From CADEFQ01 sp035342635 (lineage in GTDB: Bacteria > Pseudomonadota > Gammaproteobacteria > Steroidobacterales > Steroidobacteraceae), in NCBI GenBank assembly GCA_035342635.1, contig DAOQXO010000038.1, positions 1 through 21,049 on the forward strand: DNA of 21,049 nt, written 5' to 3'. The notes beneath the pieces were generated by a model. That model ran no database searches and had not been told where the DNA came from. It saw only the letters and a program-made list of their open reading frames with translations. The position numbers and the translations under genes are program-made. Shown here one piece after another: positions 14,349 through 21,049 of the stretch (the first letter of the stretch is position 1; each line of letters begins with the position of its first letter).

Positions 14349-15342
14349 CGGGCGCCGCCGCGAGATTGTCGATCACCGCGGCGAGGTCTGCCGGCAATGG
14401 GGCGTTGGCGCTGAATTCCGTGCCGCTTTGCGGCCAAGTGAAGCTCACGCTCGAGGCATGCAGGAACATGCGCCGCAAGCCGAAATCCTTGAGCATCGCA
14501 TTCGCTTCCCGGTCGCCGTACTTGTCGTCGCCAGCGACCGGGTGACCGGCATAGGACGCGTGCACGCGGATCTGGTGTGTGCGCCCGGTGCGGATCGACA
14601 CCTCGAGCAACGTGGCGCGGTTGCCGAAGAACTGCACGGGGCGAAAGTCGCTGATCGCGCTCTTGCCGGAAGGCTGCACCTTGACCGTGCGCTCGCCTCC
14701 GACCCGCAGGTCGGTGCGCAGCGGCATGTCGATACGCTTCTTGCCGAGATCCCATTTGCCGATGACCAGCGCGAGATAGCGCTTCTCGAATTCGTGCTCG
14801 CGAAGCAGCGCGTGCAGCGTGCGCAGCGTCGACGCCTTGCGCGCAACGAGCAGGCAGCCGCTCGTATCGCGATCGAGCCGATGCACGAGTTCGAGCGTAT
14901 CGTCGGGATACGCCGCGCGCAGCGCCTCGATCACCCCGAACGACACGCCGCTGCCGCCGTGCACGGCGAGCCCGGCCGGTTTGTTGACTACGAGCAGCTG
15001 CTCGTCGCGATGCATGACGGCCCCACGAATCTCCTCGATGAGCCGGGGCGGTACCCGCCGCGGGGCGGGGCTGCCGTCGGCGTCGACCGGGGCGACCGCG
15101 GCCCGCACGGGGGGCAGACGCACGATGTCGCCCGCCTGCAACCGCTGCGACCCGCTCGCGCGCTTGCCGTTCACCCGCACCTCGCCCTTGCGGATGAGGC
15201 GAAAGACGTGGCTCAGCGGCACCTGCGGCAGGGCCTTGGCGACGTATTTGTCGAGGCGCAGTCCGGCCTCTTCGGTCGTGGCCTCGACCTGCCGTACGGC
15301 ACTGCGCGGCGTGCCCGGTTGTGGCGCGGACGCGTCAACCAT
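14299..15342 (-). CDS. rluC: 23S rRNA pseudouridine synthase RluC
   Basis: Converts uridines of 23S rRNA to pseudouridine (positions 955, 2504 and 2580 in E. coli). The 347-residue protein has an N-terminal S4 RNA-binding domain (LRLDKYVAKALPQVPLSHVF, about 28-47) and a RluA-type catalytic core with HRLDRDTSG (catalytic D157). RTGRTHQIRVH and the late MFLHASSV also fit. A C-terminal tail rich in Arg (RGRRSPRGARRPRAR) extends beyond the fold and is encoded over the end of maf. The gene is divergent from rne, as in E. coli, which supports RluC over other RluA-family members. Start is the ATG at 15342. Confidence 0.95.
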   Translation of the reverse strand: MVDASAPQPGTPRSAVRQVEATTEEAGLRLDKYVAKALPQVPLSHVFRLIRKGEVRVNGKRASGSQRLQAGDIVRLPPVRAAVAPVDADGSPAPRRVPPRLIEEIRGAVMHRDEQLLVVNKPAGLAVHGGSGVSFGVIEALRAAYPDDTLELVHRLDRDTSGCLLVARKASTLRTLHALLREHEFEKRYLALVIGKWDLGKKRIDMPLRTDLRVGGERTVKVQPSGKSAISDFRPVQFFGNRATLLEVSIRTGRTHQIRVHASYAGHPVAGDDKYGDREANAMLKDFGLRRMFLHASSVSFTWPQSGTEFSANAPLPADLAAVIDNLAAAPVRGRRSPRGARRPRAR

Positions 15343-15353
15343 GGCGTAAGATA

Positions 15354-15382
15354 TTGTTTTTCAAAAGATCGGTTGTTATCAT
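15354..15382 (+). promoter_or_regulatory. Putative sigma70 promoter of rne
   Basis: TTGTTT (15354-15359) and TATCAT (15377-15382) are separated by 17 bases; the -10 matches five of six bases, the -35 only three. Transcription would start near 15389. Confidence 0.5.
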
Positions 15383-15444
15383 TGGAAAGTACGCGACGCG
15401 CACGGAACGCTGTATGAGTCGATTCGAGTGCGCCGCATGTTAGT

Positions 15445-15465
15445 TGGTCCCAGGAATTGGGGCCA
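15445..15465 (+). promoter_or_regulatory. Leader hairpin 1 of rne
   Basis: TGGTCCCA and TGGGGCCA form an eight-pair stem (one G-U) around the loop GGAAT. It is uninterrupted and in the middle of the predicted leader. It could serve as a docking site for RNase E autoregulation, by analogy with E. coli; there is no sequence proof of that function. Confidence 0.55.
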
Positions 15466-15532
15466 TCGCACTTACAACAGGCCGACCCGAGCGCCGATCG
15501 CGCTGCTCAGGCGGACCAAAGGTTTTCGGCGC

Positions 15533-15557
15533 ACCGCCCTCATCAACAAGGGGCGGT
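15533..15557 (+). promoter_or_regulatory. Leader hairpin 2 of rne
   Basis: ACCGCCC and GGGCGGT form seven Watson-Crick pairs, extendable by a G-U, around an A-rich loop (CATCAACAA). No T-run follows, so it is not a terminator. The A/U-containing bases after it (GATAAAAACG) resemble single-stranded sequence that RNase E prefers to cut. Confidence 0.55.
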
Positions 15558-15655
15558 CGATAAAAACGTGCAGCAGCTCTTCACTGGCGAAATCCGCGCG
15601 TCCGATTCATCTTTCTCCGTCCCCTGGTCGGCCCCTGCATCCATAGAAGGGGCAA

Positions 15656-18160
15656 ATGAAAAGAATGCTGGTCAACGCAACTCAACAGGAAGAGTTGCGC
15701 GTCGCACTGGTTGATGGTCAGAAACTCTACGATCTTTCGATCGAGTTACCGTCCAAAGAACAGAAGAAAGCGAACATCTACAAGGGTCGGATCTCACGCG
15801 TCGAGCAGTCGCTCGAGGCGTGTTTCGTCGACTACGGTTCCGAGCGTCACGGCTTCCTGCCGCTGAAAGAAGTCTCGAAGGAGTATTTCCGCAAGTCGCC
15901 CGAAGGCGGGCGCATGAACATCCGCGAACTGCTGACCGAGGGTCAGGAGGTCGTGGTGCAGGTGGAAAAAGAGGAACGCGGCAACAAAGGTGCCGCCCTG
16001 ACCACGTTCATCAGCCTCGCCGGGCGCTTCCTCGTGCTGATGCCGAACAATCCCCGCGCCGGCGGCGTGTCGCGCCGCATCGAAGGCGAGGACCGCGACC
16101 AGATGCGCCAGGTGATGGACGCATTGCAGGTGCCGGAGGGCATGGGCGCGATCGTGCGCACGGCCGGCGTCGGCCGCACCGTCGAGGAACTGCAGTGGGA
16201 CCTCGATAATCTGCGCCAGCAGTGGGAGCAGATCGCCGCCGCCATCGAAGGCCGCCCTGCCCCCTTCCTTGTCTATCGCGAGAGCGACCCGGTCTCACGC
16301 GCACTGCGCGACTACCTGGGAGACGACATCGGCGAGTGCCTGGTCGACGACCCGGCCGCCTTTGCGAACGCGCAGGAGTACATGCAGCGGTCGATGCCGG
16401 CCGACGCGCAGCGCAAGCTGAAGCTCTATACCGACGACGTGCCGCTGTTCACGCGTTTCCAGATCGAGAGCCAGATCGAGTCGGCGTACGCCCACAAGGT
16501 CCAGCTGCCCTCGGGCGGTAGCCTCGTGATCGACTACACCGAGGCGCTCGTTTCCATCGACATCAACTCCGCGCGGGCAACCCGCGGCAGCGACATCGAG
16601 ACGACGGCGCTCAATACCAACCTCGAAGCCGCCGACGAGATCGCCCGCCAGCTGCGCATCCGCGACCTCGGCGGCCTGATCGTCATCGACTTCATCGACA
16701 TGGAGTCGCAGAAGAGCCAGCGCGAGGTCGAGCAGCGCCTGCGCGATGCGGTGCGCATGGACCGCGCGCGCATCCAGATCGGCCACCTGTCGCGCTTCGG
16801 CCTGCTCGAGATGTCGCGCCAGCGCCTGCGCCCATCGCTCGACGAGTCGAGCCACATCGCCTGCCCGCGTTGCTCAGGTATAGGCAGCATCCGGAGCGTC
16901 GAATCGATGACGCTCGCGATCCTGCGGCTGATCGGCGAGGAGATGCGCAAGGACCGCACCGCCCGCGTCATCGTCGAGGTGCCGGTCGACGTGGCGACCT
17001 ACCTCGTCAATGAGAAGCGCGAGTGGCTGCGCACGCTCGAGGACAAGAGCGACGTCGAACTCGTGCTCGTCCCGAACATCAACATCAAGACGCCCGAGTA
17101 CGCGATCCGCAGACTGCGGCACGATGAAGTCGATCAGCCGGAGTTCCGCAGGTCGTCCTACAAGTTGCCGACTCCGCCTGCCCTGCCGGATCCGGCCACC
17201 GGCCAGCAGAAGCCGCTGGAGCCGGCCGCCGTGCCGACATTCCAGCCTGCCACCGCAGCACCCATCGTCGTGGCGCCGGTGGCCGCGGCCGCCGCGCCCG
17301 CCATCGAGCCTGCGGCGGCGCAAGCGCCTGCCGGTGGCTTCTGGGCTCGCGTGCGCCAGTGGCTCAGCGGCGATGAGGCCGCCGCAGCGGCACCGGTAGC
17401 CGCGGCACCCGCTGCGCCTGCGCATGCCGCGCGCTCACGCGGACAGGCCCGGCGTGATGGCGGCCAGCGCGACCGCGGAGGTCGCGACCGGCATCGCCGC
17501 GGGGAACGCGGTGACCGGGGTGATCAGGCGCGGCAGCAGCGCGGCGAGCAGCGCGGCGGCCGTGATGGTTCGCAACAGCGCGCCCGCTCGGGCGATGGCG
17601 GCGGGCGACGTGACGGCGGCCAGCGCCCGCCCCGCGAAGGGCAGCGTGATCCGCAGCGCGAGGCGCAACGCCAGCGCGATCGCGATGCACAGCGTGAGCG
17701 GCAGGCCCGGCGCGAGCGCGAGGCGCCGCCGGCGGATGCTGCGGAAGCCGCGGCCGCAGCCGGCGCAGCCGCAACGGTTGTCGCAACCGAAGCTCAGGCC
17801 GGTGCGGAGGAGATGGCGGGTGGTCCCGCCGCAACCAGCGAAGAGCGCGGCGAGCGGCGGCCGCGCCGTCGCGGGCGTCGCGGGCGACGCGGCGGTCGCG
17901 ATCGTGGCGAGCGCGAGGCGTCGGCGGCGCCAGCCGGCGACGCCGATACGGGCGGCAGCGGCGATGGCAACGGCGAGGGTTCGAGCCAGAGTGAAGCCAA
18001 TCGCGAGTTCGACTTCGCGCCTGCGAGCCCGCCCGAACCGACGCCACCGCCACCGCCGGCACGCACTGCCGATCCCGGCGCACCGCAACTCGTCTGGTCG
18101 TCCCGGCCGACGAGCGTCGCACCGGGCAGTCAGCCGGAGCGCACCGATCGCGATGAGTGA
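15656..18160 (+). CDS. rne: Ribonuclease E
   Basis: Essential endoribonuclease for mRNA decay and rRNA/tRNA processing; scaffold of the degradosome at the inner membrane. The 834-residue protein has a full catalytic half (1-500). An S1 domain lies near 36-120, GNKGAALTTFISLAGRFLVLMPNNPRAGG-type sequence follows, and the metal-binding aspartates are D302 (SIDINSARATRG) and D345 (IVIDFIDME). The zinc-link CPRC is C403/C406. After an Ala/Pro linker, FWARVRQWLS (562-571) is a predicted amphipathic membrane-targeting helix at the same place as in E. coli. The rest is Arg/Gly/Asp/Gln-rich with a Pro-rich tail. It is shorter than the 1061-residue E. coli protein. AGAAGGGG lies just before the ATG. 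The stop overlaps the end of the opposing phosphatase gene by 31 bases. Confidence 0.97.
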   Translation: MKRMLVNATQQEELRVALVDGQKLYDLSIELPSKEQKKANIYKGRISRVEQSLEACFVDYGSERHGFLPLKEVSKEYFRKSPEGGRMNIRELLTEGQEVVVQVEKEERGNKGAALTTFISLAGRFLVLMPNNPRAGGVSRRIEGEDRDQMRQVMDALQVPEGMGAIVRTAGVGRTVEELQWDLDNLRQQWEQIAAAIEGRPAPFLVYRESDPVSRALRDYLGDDIGECLVDDPAAFANAQEYMQRSMPADAQRKLKLYTDDVPLFTRFQIESQIESAYAHKVQLPSGGSLVIDYTEALVSIDINSARATRGSDIETTALNTNLEAADEIARQLRIRDLGGLIVIDFIDMESQKSQREVEQRLRDAVRMDRARIQIGHLSRFGLLEMSRQRLRPSLDESSHIACPRCSGIGSIRSVESMTLAILRLIGEEMRKDRTARVIVEVPVDVATYLVNEKREWLRTLEDKSDVELVLVPNINIKTPEYAIRRLRHDEVDQPEFRRSSYKLPTPPALPDPATGQQKPLEPAAVPTFQPATAAPIVVAPVAAAAAPAIEPAAAQAPAGGFWARVRQWLSGDEAAAAAPVAAAPAAPAHAARSRGQARRDGGQRDRGGRDRHRRGERGDRGDQARQQRGEQRGGRDGSQQRARSGDGGGRRDGGQRPPREGQRDPQREAQRQRDRDAQRERQARREREAPPADAAEAAAAAGAAATVVATEAQAGAEEMAGGPAATSEERGERRPRRRGRRGRRGGRDRGEREASAAPAGDADTGGSGDGNGEGSSQSEANREFDFAPASPPEPTPPPPPARTADPGAPQLVWSSRPTSVAPGSQPERTDRDE

Positions 18161-18618
18161 GTCGCAAGCGCCCTGAGCAGGCCACGCGCACCGCGCTCGA
18201 CGAGATCCACGACGAGGTCGAAGTCGGGCGCGGTGCCGTAGTAGGGATCCGGGACATCGAGCCGACCGAGTTCCGGGGCGTACTCGAGGAACATCTTCAA
18301 ACGCTGATCCGTGCCTGGCGGAGCCTGTGCACGCAGGCTCGCGAGGTTGTCCTCGTCCATCGCCAGCAGCAGGTCGAAGTCGCTGAAGTCGGCGGATTGC
18401 ACCTGCCGCGCCCGCAGGTCCGAAAGGTCATATCCGCGCCGCCGCGCGGCAGCCAGCGTGCGCGGATCCGGCGGCGCGCCGATGTGGTAGCCCGCCGTGC
18501 CGGCCGAATCGGCATGCAATGCGAGCTGTGGCGCTTCGCGCTGCGCGAGCGCACGCAGCACGCCTTCCGCGGTCGGCGAGCGGCAGATGTTTCCGAGGCA
18601 CACGAGCAGGATTTTCAC
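18130..18618 (-). CDS. Low-molecular-weight protein tyrosine phosphatase
   Basis: Cytoplasmic phosphatase of 162 residues that removes phosphate from tyrosine through a cysteine phospho-intermediate. The P-loop CLGNICRS sits at the N-terminus (C7, R13), and the general-acid aspartate is in VPDPYYG (D124). Other matches are SAGTAGYHIGAPPDPRT and LLLAMDEDN. The start is GTG at 18618, which gives the family N-terminus KILLVCLGN; no ATG is available. The gene follows the HDOD gene by 20 bases, so it probably shares its transcript. In other bacteria such enzymes act on tyrosine kinases of capsule export or on arsenate; neither context is present here, so the substrate is unknown. Confidence 0.93.
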   Translation of the reverse strand: MKILLVCLGNICRSPTAEGVLRALAQREAPQLALHADSAGTAGYHIGAPPDPRTLAAARRRGYDLSDLRARQVQSADFSDFDLLLAMDEDNLASLRAQAPPGTDQRLKMFLEYAPELGRLDVPDPYYGTAPDFDLVVDLVERGARGLLRALATHSSRSVRSG

Positions 18619-18638
18619 CTGCGCAACGATAGCGCAGA

Positions 18639-19520
18639 TCAGCCGCCGAGCGCCTGGCGCAATGCGCTTATTTCCTCGCGCGATTCGACGATGATGCGCT
18701 CGAGTCCGGCGCGATCGAGCTGCAGCCGGTCGACTGCGCTCACGCCCTGCAGGTTCAGTTCGAGCGATTCGGGCCATTCGTGGAACGACGCGAGCAGATC
18801 CGACGTGATGAGCACGTCGGTGAGGTCGGCCGAGTCGGGATGCTCGCGGTAGATCTGCTCGTAGGCGTGCACGGCGTCGACGATCTCCTCGGCGATGCTC
18901 CAGTTCTCGAGGATCGCCTTGGCGACATTGGCATGCCAGTCGCTGACGATCTGCCCGTAGCTCGACGCATCGGCGAACAATGTCGGGAAGTCCCGCGAGC
19001 GGACCAGGATGTAGAGCCTGCCGATACCGTGCAGCAGTCCGGCCAGCATCGCGGTATCCGGATTGACTGCGCTGAAGCGGCGCGCAACCACGTTGCTCAT
19101 CGAGGCGACCAGGGTACTGCGCCGCCACAGCAGCTTGAGGTCTTCCTCGAGACCCTTCAGGTCCTCCGCCCGCGTCAACTGCGACATCGCGAACGACACG
19201 GCCGCACTTCGAACCACGTTGAAGCCGAGACGGGTGATCGCCGAACGCAGATCCGTGATCTGCCGCCCCGTGGACATCGCCGCGGAGTTCGACATCCGCA
19301 GCACCCACGCGGCGAGGGCCGGTTCCGAACCGACGATGCGCACGACCGCTTCGGGTCGCACGTCCTCGTCGGCGAGCACGCGCTGCACGCGGATCGCCAC
19401 GTCCGGAAAGCTCGGCAGTTCGATGCGGCCGCTCGACAACTCGCGCGCCAGGTCCTGCACGAACTCGAATGCCCCGGCGCCCTTCGGCGCAGCCTCCGTT
19501 TTCTCGTTTGCAGCAGTCAA
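18639..19520 (-). CDS. HDOD-domain signalling protein (paralogue A)
   Basis: HDOD-domain protein of 293 residues. HDOD domains are HD-superfamily relatives usually without hydrolase activity, common in signalling proteins. The family pattern is clear: ELPSFPDVAIRVQRVLADED (34-53), ILVRIVGSEPALAAWVLRMSNSA-like sequence (about 59-80), ITDLRSAITRLGFNVVRSAAVSFAM (88-112), and MLAGLLHGIGRLYI (158-171). The HD dipeptide position is HG. The start is TTG at 19520, preceded by GAGGAGAGAGAA, a good Shine-Dalgarno; the frame extends upstream over the neighbouring gene but without HDOD-like sequence. It lies 25 bases after paralogue B, which it resembles along its length. No partner domain is fused. Confidence 0.87.
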   Translation of the reverse strand: MTAANEKTEAAPKGAGAFEFVQDLARELSSGRIELPSFPDVAIRVQRVLADEDVRPEAVVRIVGSEPALAAWVLRMSNSAAMSTGRQITDLRSAITRLGFNVVRSAAVSFAMSQLTRAEDLKGLEEDLKLLWRRSTLVASMSNVVARRFSAVNPDTAMLAGLLHGIGRLYILVRSRDFPTLFADASSYGQIVSDWHANVAKAILENWSIAEEIVDAVHAYEQIYREHPDSADLTDVLITSDLLASFHEWPESLELNLQGVSAVDRLQLDRAGLERIIVESREEISALRQALGG

Positions 19521-19545
19521 TTCTCTCTCCTCGACTCTCGACCGA

Positions 19546-20439
19546 TCAGCATCCGAGCACGCTGCGCAGTGCAGCGACCTCGACTGCGGACTCACGTACC
19601 AATGATTCATACACTTCGGGCGTGAGCCCGAGCTGGGCGCAGGCATCGCTCGACGCCAGCATGAGCCGTAGTTCCTGCGGCGAGGCCTGCATCCCGGTGA
19701 TGAGGACCCCGGCGCGCAGCACCTCGCGCAGTCCCGCCGGACCATCGCCGCCACGCTCAACGCGATGCAGCGCGCCGATCGCGTCCACGATGTCTTCCGA
19801 CACCTTCCAGCCCTCGAGCAGCGCCCGCGCGATATGCGCCTCCCAGGTACGCTCGATCATCGCGTAGCTGTCGGGGCGCCGCTGCAATTCGGGGTGATCG
19901 ACCGCGCGCGTCTGGATATAGAGTGCACCGACTCCGTGCAGCAGGCCGGCAAGGAATGCCGCATCGGCACTGGTGCGCGCCAGGCGGCGCGCGATGACGA
20001 AGCACAGTGTCGATGCCTTCACGCTGCGCAGCCACAGCGCATCGAGTTGCGGCCCGATCGCGCGCAGGGTCGGCGCGGACTTCAGCTGGTTGACCGCGAA
20101 CGAAATGGTCAGCGTACGCACGAAGTCGAGGCCCACGCGGGCCACCGCGGCACGCAGCCCGGAGACAGGCACGCCCCCGGGGTTGAAGACCACGGAGTTC
20201 GCACACTGCAGGACGCGACCGGCAAGGACCGGCTCGGCCCCTATGACCCGCACGACGCGCAGCGGCGTGACATCCTCGTCGGCGAGCACTCGCTGTACCT
20301 GTGTCGCCACGTTGGGAAACCCGGGCAGTTCGACCCGGCCCGACGCCAGTTCCTGCGCCAGCGACTGCGCGAGGGCCATCGCGAACACGTCGTGCACGGC
20401 GCTCGTTCGGGTGGCAGGCTGGGCCGATGGGTTCACCAT
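19546..20439 (-). CDS. HDOD-domain signalling protein (paralogue B)
   Basis: HDOD-domain protein of 297 residues and a tandem paralogue of the next gene. Matches include ELPGFPNVATQVQRVLADED (38-57), VIGAEPVLAGRVLQCANS (65-82), VSGLRAAVARVGLDFVRTLTISFAV (92-116), and FLAGLLHGVGALYI (162-175), again HG in place of HD. ATG at 20439 with AGGA seven bases upstream. The gap to the CheA-like gene stop is 61 bases and holds only a small hairpin, so the kinase gene and the HDOD genes may form one operon. HDOD proteins often sit next to two-component or chemotaxis genes, which fits. Downstream effect and ligand are unknown. Confidence 0.88.
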   Translation of the reverse strand: MVNPSAQPATRTSAVHDVFAMALAQSLAQELASGRVELPGFPNVATQVQRVLADEDVTPLRVVRVIGAEPVLAGRVLQCANSVVFNPGGVPVSGLRAAVARVGLDFVRTLTISFAVNQLKSAPTLRAIGPQLDALWLRSVKASTLCFVIARRLARTSADAAFLAGLLHGVGALYIQTRAVDHPELQRRPDSYAMIERTWEAHIARALLEGWKVSEDIVDAIGALHRVERGGDGPAGLREVLRAGVLITGMQASPQELRLMLASSDACAQLGLTPEVYESLVRESAVEVAALRSVLGC

Positions 20440-20494
20440 TTCGAATCCTGTCAGGGGCCGGCATTCGGCCAGCCTGTTATCGGCACAAGCGGCC

Positions 20495-20508
20495 CGGGCT
20501 TTAGCCCG
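20495..20508 (-). other. Small hairpin at the stop of the CheA-like gene
   Basis: Five G-C pairs (CGGGC and GCCCG) close a four-base loop that includes the TAA stop of the CheA-like gene. No T-run follows on the minus strand, so it is not a typical terminator; it could slow transcript ends or be chance in GC-rich DNA. Confidence 0.35.
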
Positions 20509-21049
20509 CAGCGCGGCCTGCGCTGCATGCGAGCGCGCGGTATTGCGCCGTGTAGCCGGCGCCGCGGGTCGGAACCGTCATGATGAAGCGCGAGCCCCTG
20601 CCCGCTTCCGAGCGCACTTCGACCGCACCGCCGAGGTCGGTGATGTTGCTGCGTACCACGTCCATGCCGACGCCGCGGCCCGACAATTCGGTCGCCTGCT
20701 CCGCGGTCGTGAAACCGGGCAGGAAAATCAGCGCGTGGATGGCATCGACCGTCGGCAGTTCACACGCACCGACGAGGCCGGTACTGCGCGCCTTCTCGAG
20801 GATGCGCCGGTGGTCCAGGCCACCGCCGTCGTCCGCGACCTCCACGGTAATCATGGCATCCGTGTGGCGGACCTCGATACGCACCTGCCCGACCGGAGGC
20901 TTGCCTGCCGCGGTGCGCACCTGCGGTATCTCGATGCCGTGGTCGATGCTGTTCCTGACGATGTGCATCAGTGGGTCGGCGAGCTTCTCGAGGACCGCCT
21001 TGTCGAGTTCGATCTGGTCGCCGGTGACCTGCAGCTGGATCTGCTTGCC
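20501..21049 (-). CDS. CheA-like histidine kinase, C-terminal part (partial)
   Basis: The last 182 residues of a kinase that enters from the right edge. They form a HATPase_c domain of the CheA type: N-box LMHIVRNSIDHGIE (28-41), G1 box VADDGGGLD, G2 box GRGVGMDVVRSNI, and SRFIMTVPT closing the fold. The N-box with HxxRNSIDHGIE is diagnostic of CheA rather than of ordinary sensor kinases. Only about 21 residues follow before TAA at 20501, and none resemble the CheW-like P5 domain that normally follows (about 140 residues). The next gene starts 61 bases on, so there is no room for P5 in another frame. The N-terminal Hpt and other domains are outside the window. It probably phosphorylates a response regulator encoded nearby; the HDOD genes behind it may be functional neighbours. 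Confidence 0.9.
   Translation of the reverse strand, partial: GKQIQLQVTGDQIELDKAVLEKLADPLMHIVRNSIDHGIEIPQVRTAAGKPPVGQVRIEVRHTDAMITVEVADDGGGLDHRRILEKARSTGLVGACELPTVDAIHALIFLPGFTTAEQATELSGRGVGMDVVRSNITDLGGAVEVRSEAGRGSRFIMTVPTRGAGYTAQYRALACSAGRAAG

Larger units (their letters stand above)
15343..15655 (+). promoter_or_regulatory. rne upstream/leader region (313 bases)
   Basis: Gene-free stretch between rluC and rne. It holds a candidate promoter (15354-15382), two hairpins (15445-15465 and 15533-15557), and AGAAGGGG (15645-15652) as the rne ribosome binding site. Predicted leader length is about 265 bases, long for a housekeeping gene but like the 361-base E. coli rne leader, whose hairpins recruit RNase E to its own mRNA. 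A 72-codon open frame inside it shows no known domain and is probably not translated. Confidence 0.65.

Noticed and set aside
15428..15646. Small open frame in the rne leader (72 codons, begins MRRMLVG)
   Set aside because: Its opening resembles RNase E MKRMLV by chance only; the rest is basic and without known domain, it starts at GTG without a good ribosome site, and it overlaps both hairpins.
1..21049. Mobile elements, CRISPR arrays, tRNA or rRNA genes
   Set aside because: No transposase or integrase sequence, no regularly spaced repeats and no tRNA-like fold were noticed. Only by-eye reading was possible, so short or degenerate elements could be missed.

Overview
The window reads as chromosomal DNA from a high-GC Gram-negative bacterium, most likely a gammaproteobacterium. 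The gene order rne / rluC / maf(yceF) / yceD-rpmF-plsX-fabH is the arrangement seen around E. coli rne. The LexA operator has the gamma/betaproteobacterial form CTGT-N8-ACAG, and there is a divergent Lpp/OprI-like lipoprotein. An imuA-imuB-dnaE2 cassette and strong G/C third-position bias point to a high-GC lineage (Xanthomonadales/Nevskiales/Steroidobacter-like) rather than an enteric one, but I cannot place the genus. No tRNA, rRNA, CRISPR array, insertion sequence or phage gene was seen.

Region 1 (1-1624, minus): an ABC transporter pair of the FtsX/LolCDE-YbbAP type. It has an ATPase and the N-terminal part of its permease, which runs off the window. Region 2 (1695-8570, minus): an SOS mutagenesis operon read as lexA, VOC-fold protein, imuA, imuB, GFA-domain protein, dnaE2. 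It lies downstream of a sigma70-like promoter with a perfect LexA box. LexA represses the operon including itself; ImuA, ImuB and DnaE2 form the error-prone translesion 'mutasome'. The two extra genes belong to families that include glyoxalase/bleomycin-resistance proteins and glutathione-dependent formaldehyde-activating-like proteins. They are the most unusual part of the window. Region 3 (8551-9192): the lexA/lipoprotein intergenic region, an alanine-zipper outer-membrane lipoprotein on the plus strand, and a strong intrinsic terminator.

Region 4 (9195-13743, minus): a ribosome/phospholipid/fatty-acid operon, yceD-rpmF-plsX-fabH, ending in a DUF4153-type membrane protein in place of the usual fabD-fabG-acpP. 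Its promoter is close to consensus and sits so near yceD that the transcript may be almost leaderless. Region 5 (13714-18160): maf on plus, rluC on minus (convergent, overlapping), and rne on plus behind a roughly 310-base region with a promoter and two hairpins that may be an autoregulatory leader. RNase E has a full catalytic half, a predicted membrane-targeting helix and an Arg/Gly-rich tail.

Region 6 (18130-21049, minus): a signalling cluster of a CheA-like kinase C-terminus (entering from the right edge), two tandem HDOD-domain paralogues and a low-molecular-weight protein tyrosine phosphatase. The CheA-like protein ends just after its ATPase domain with no CheW-like P5 domain. Both HDOD proteins carry HG where an HD dipeptide is often found.
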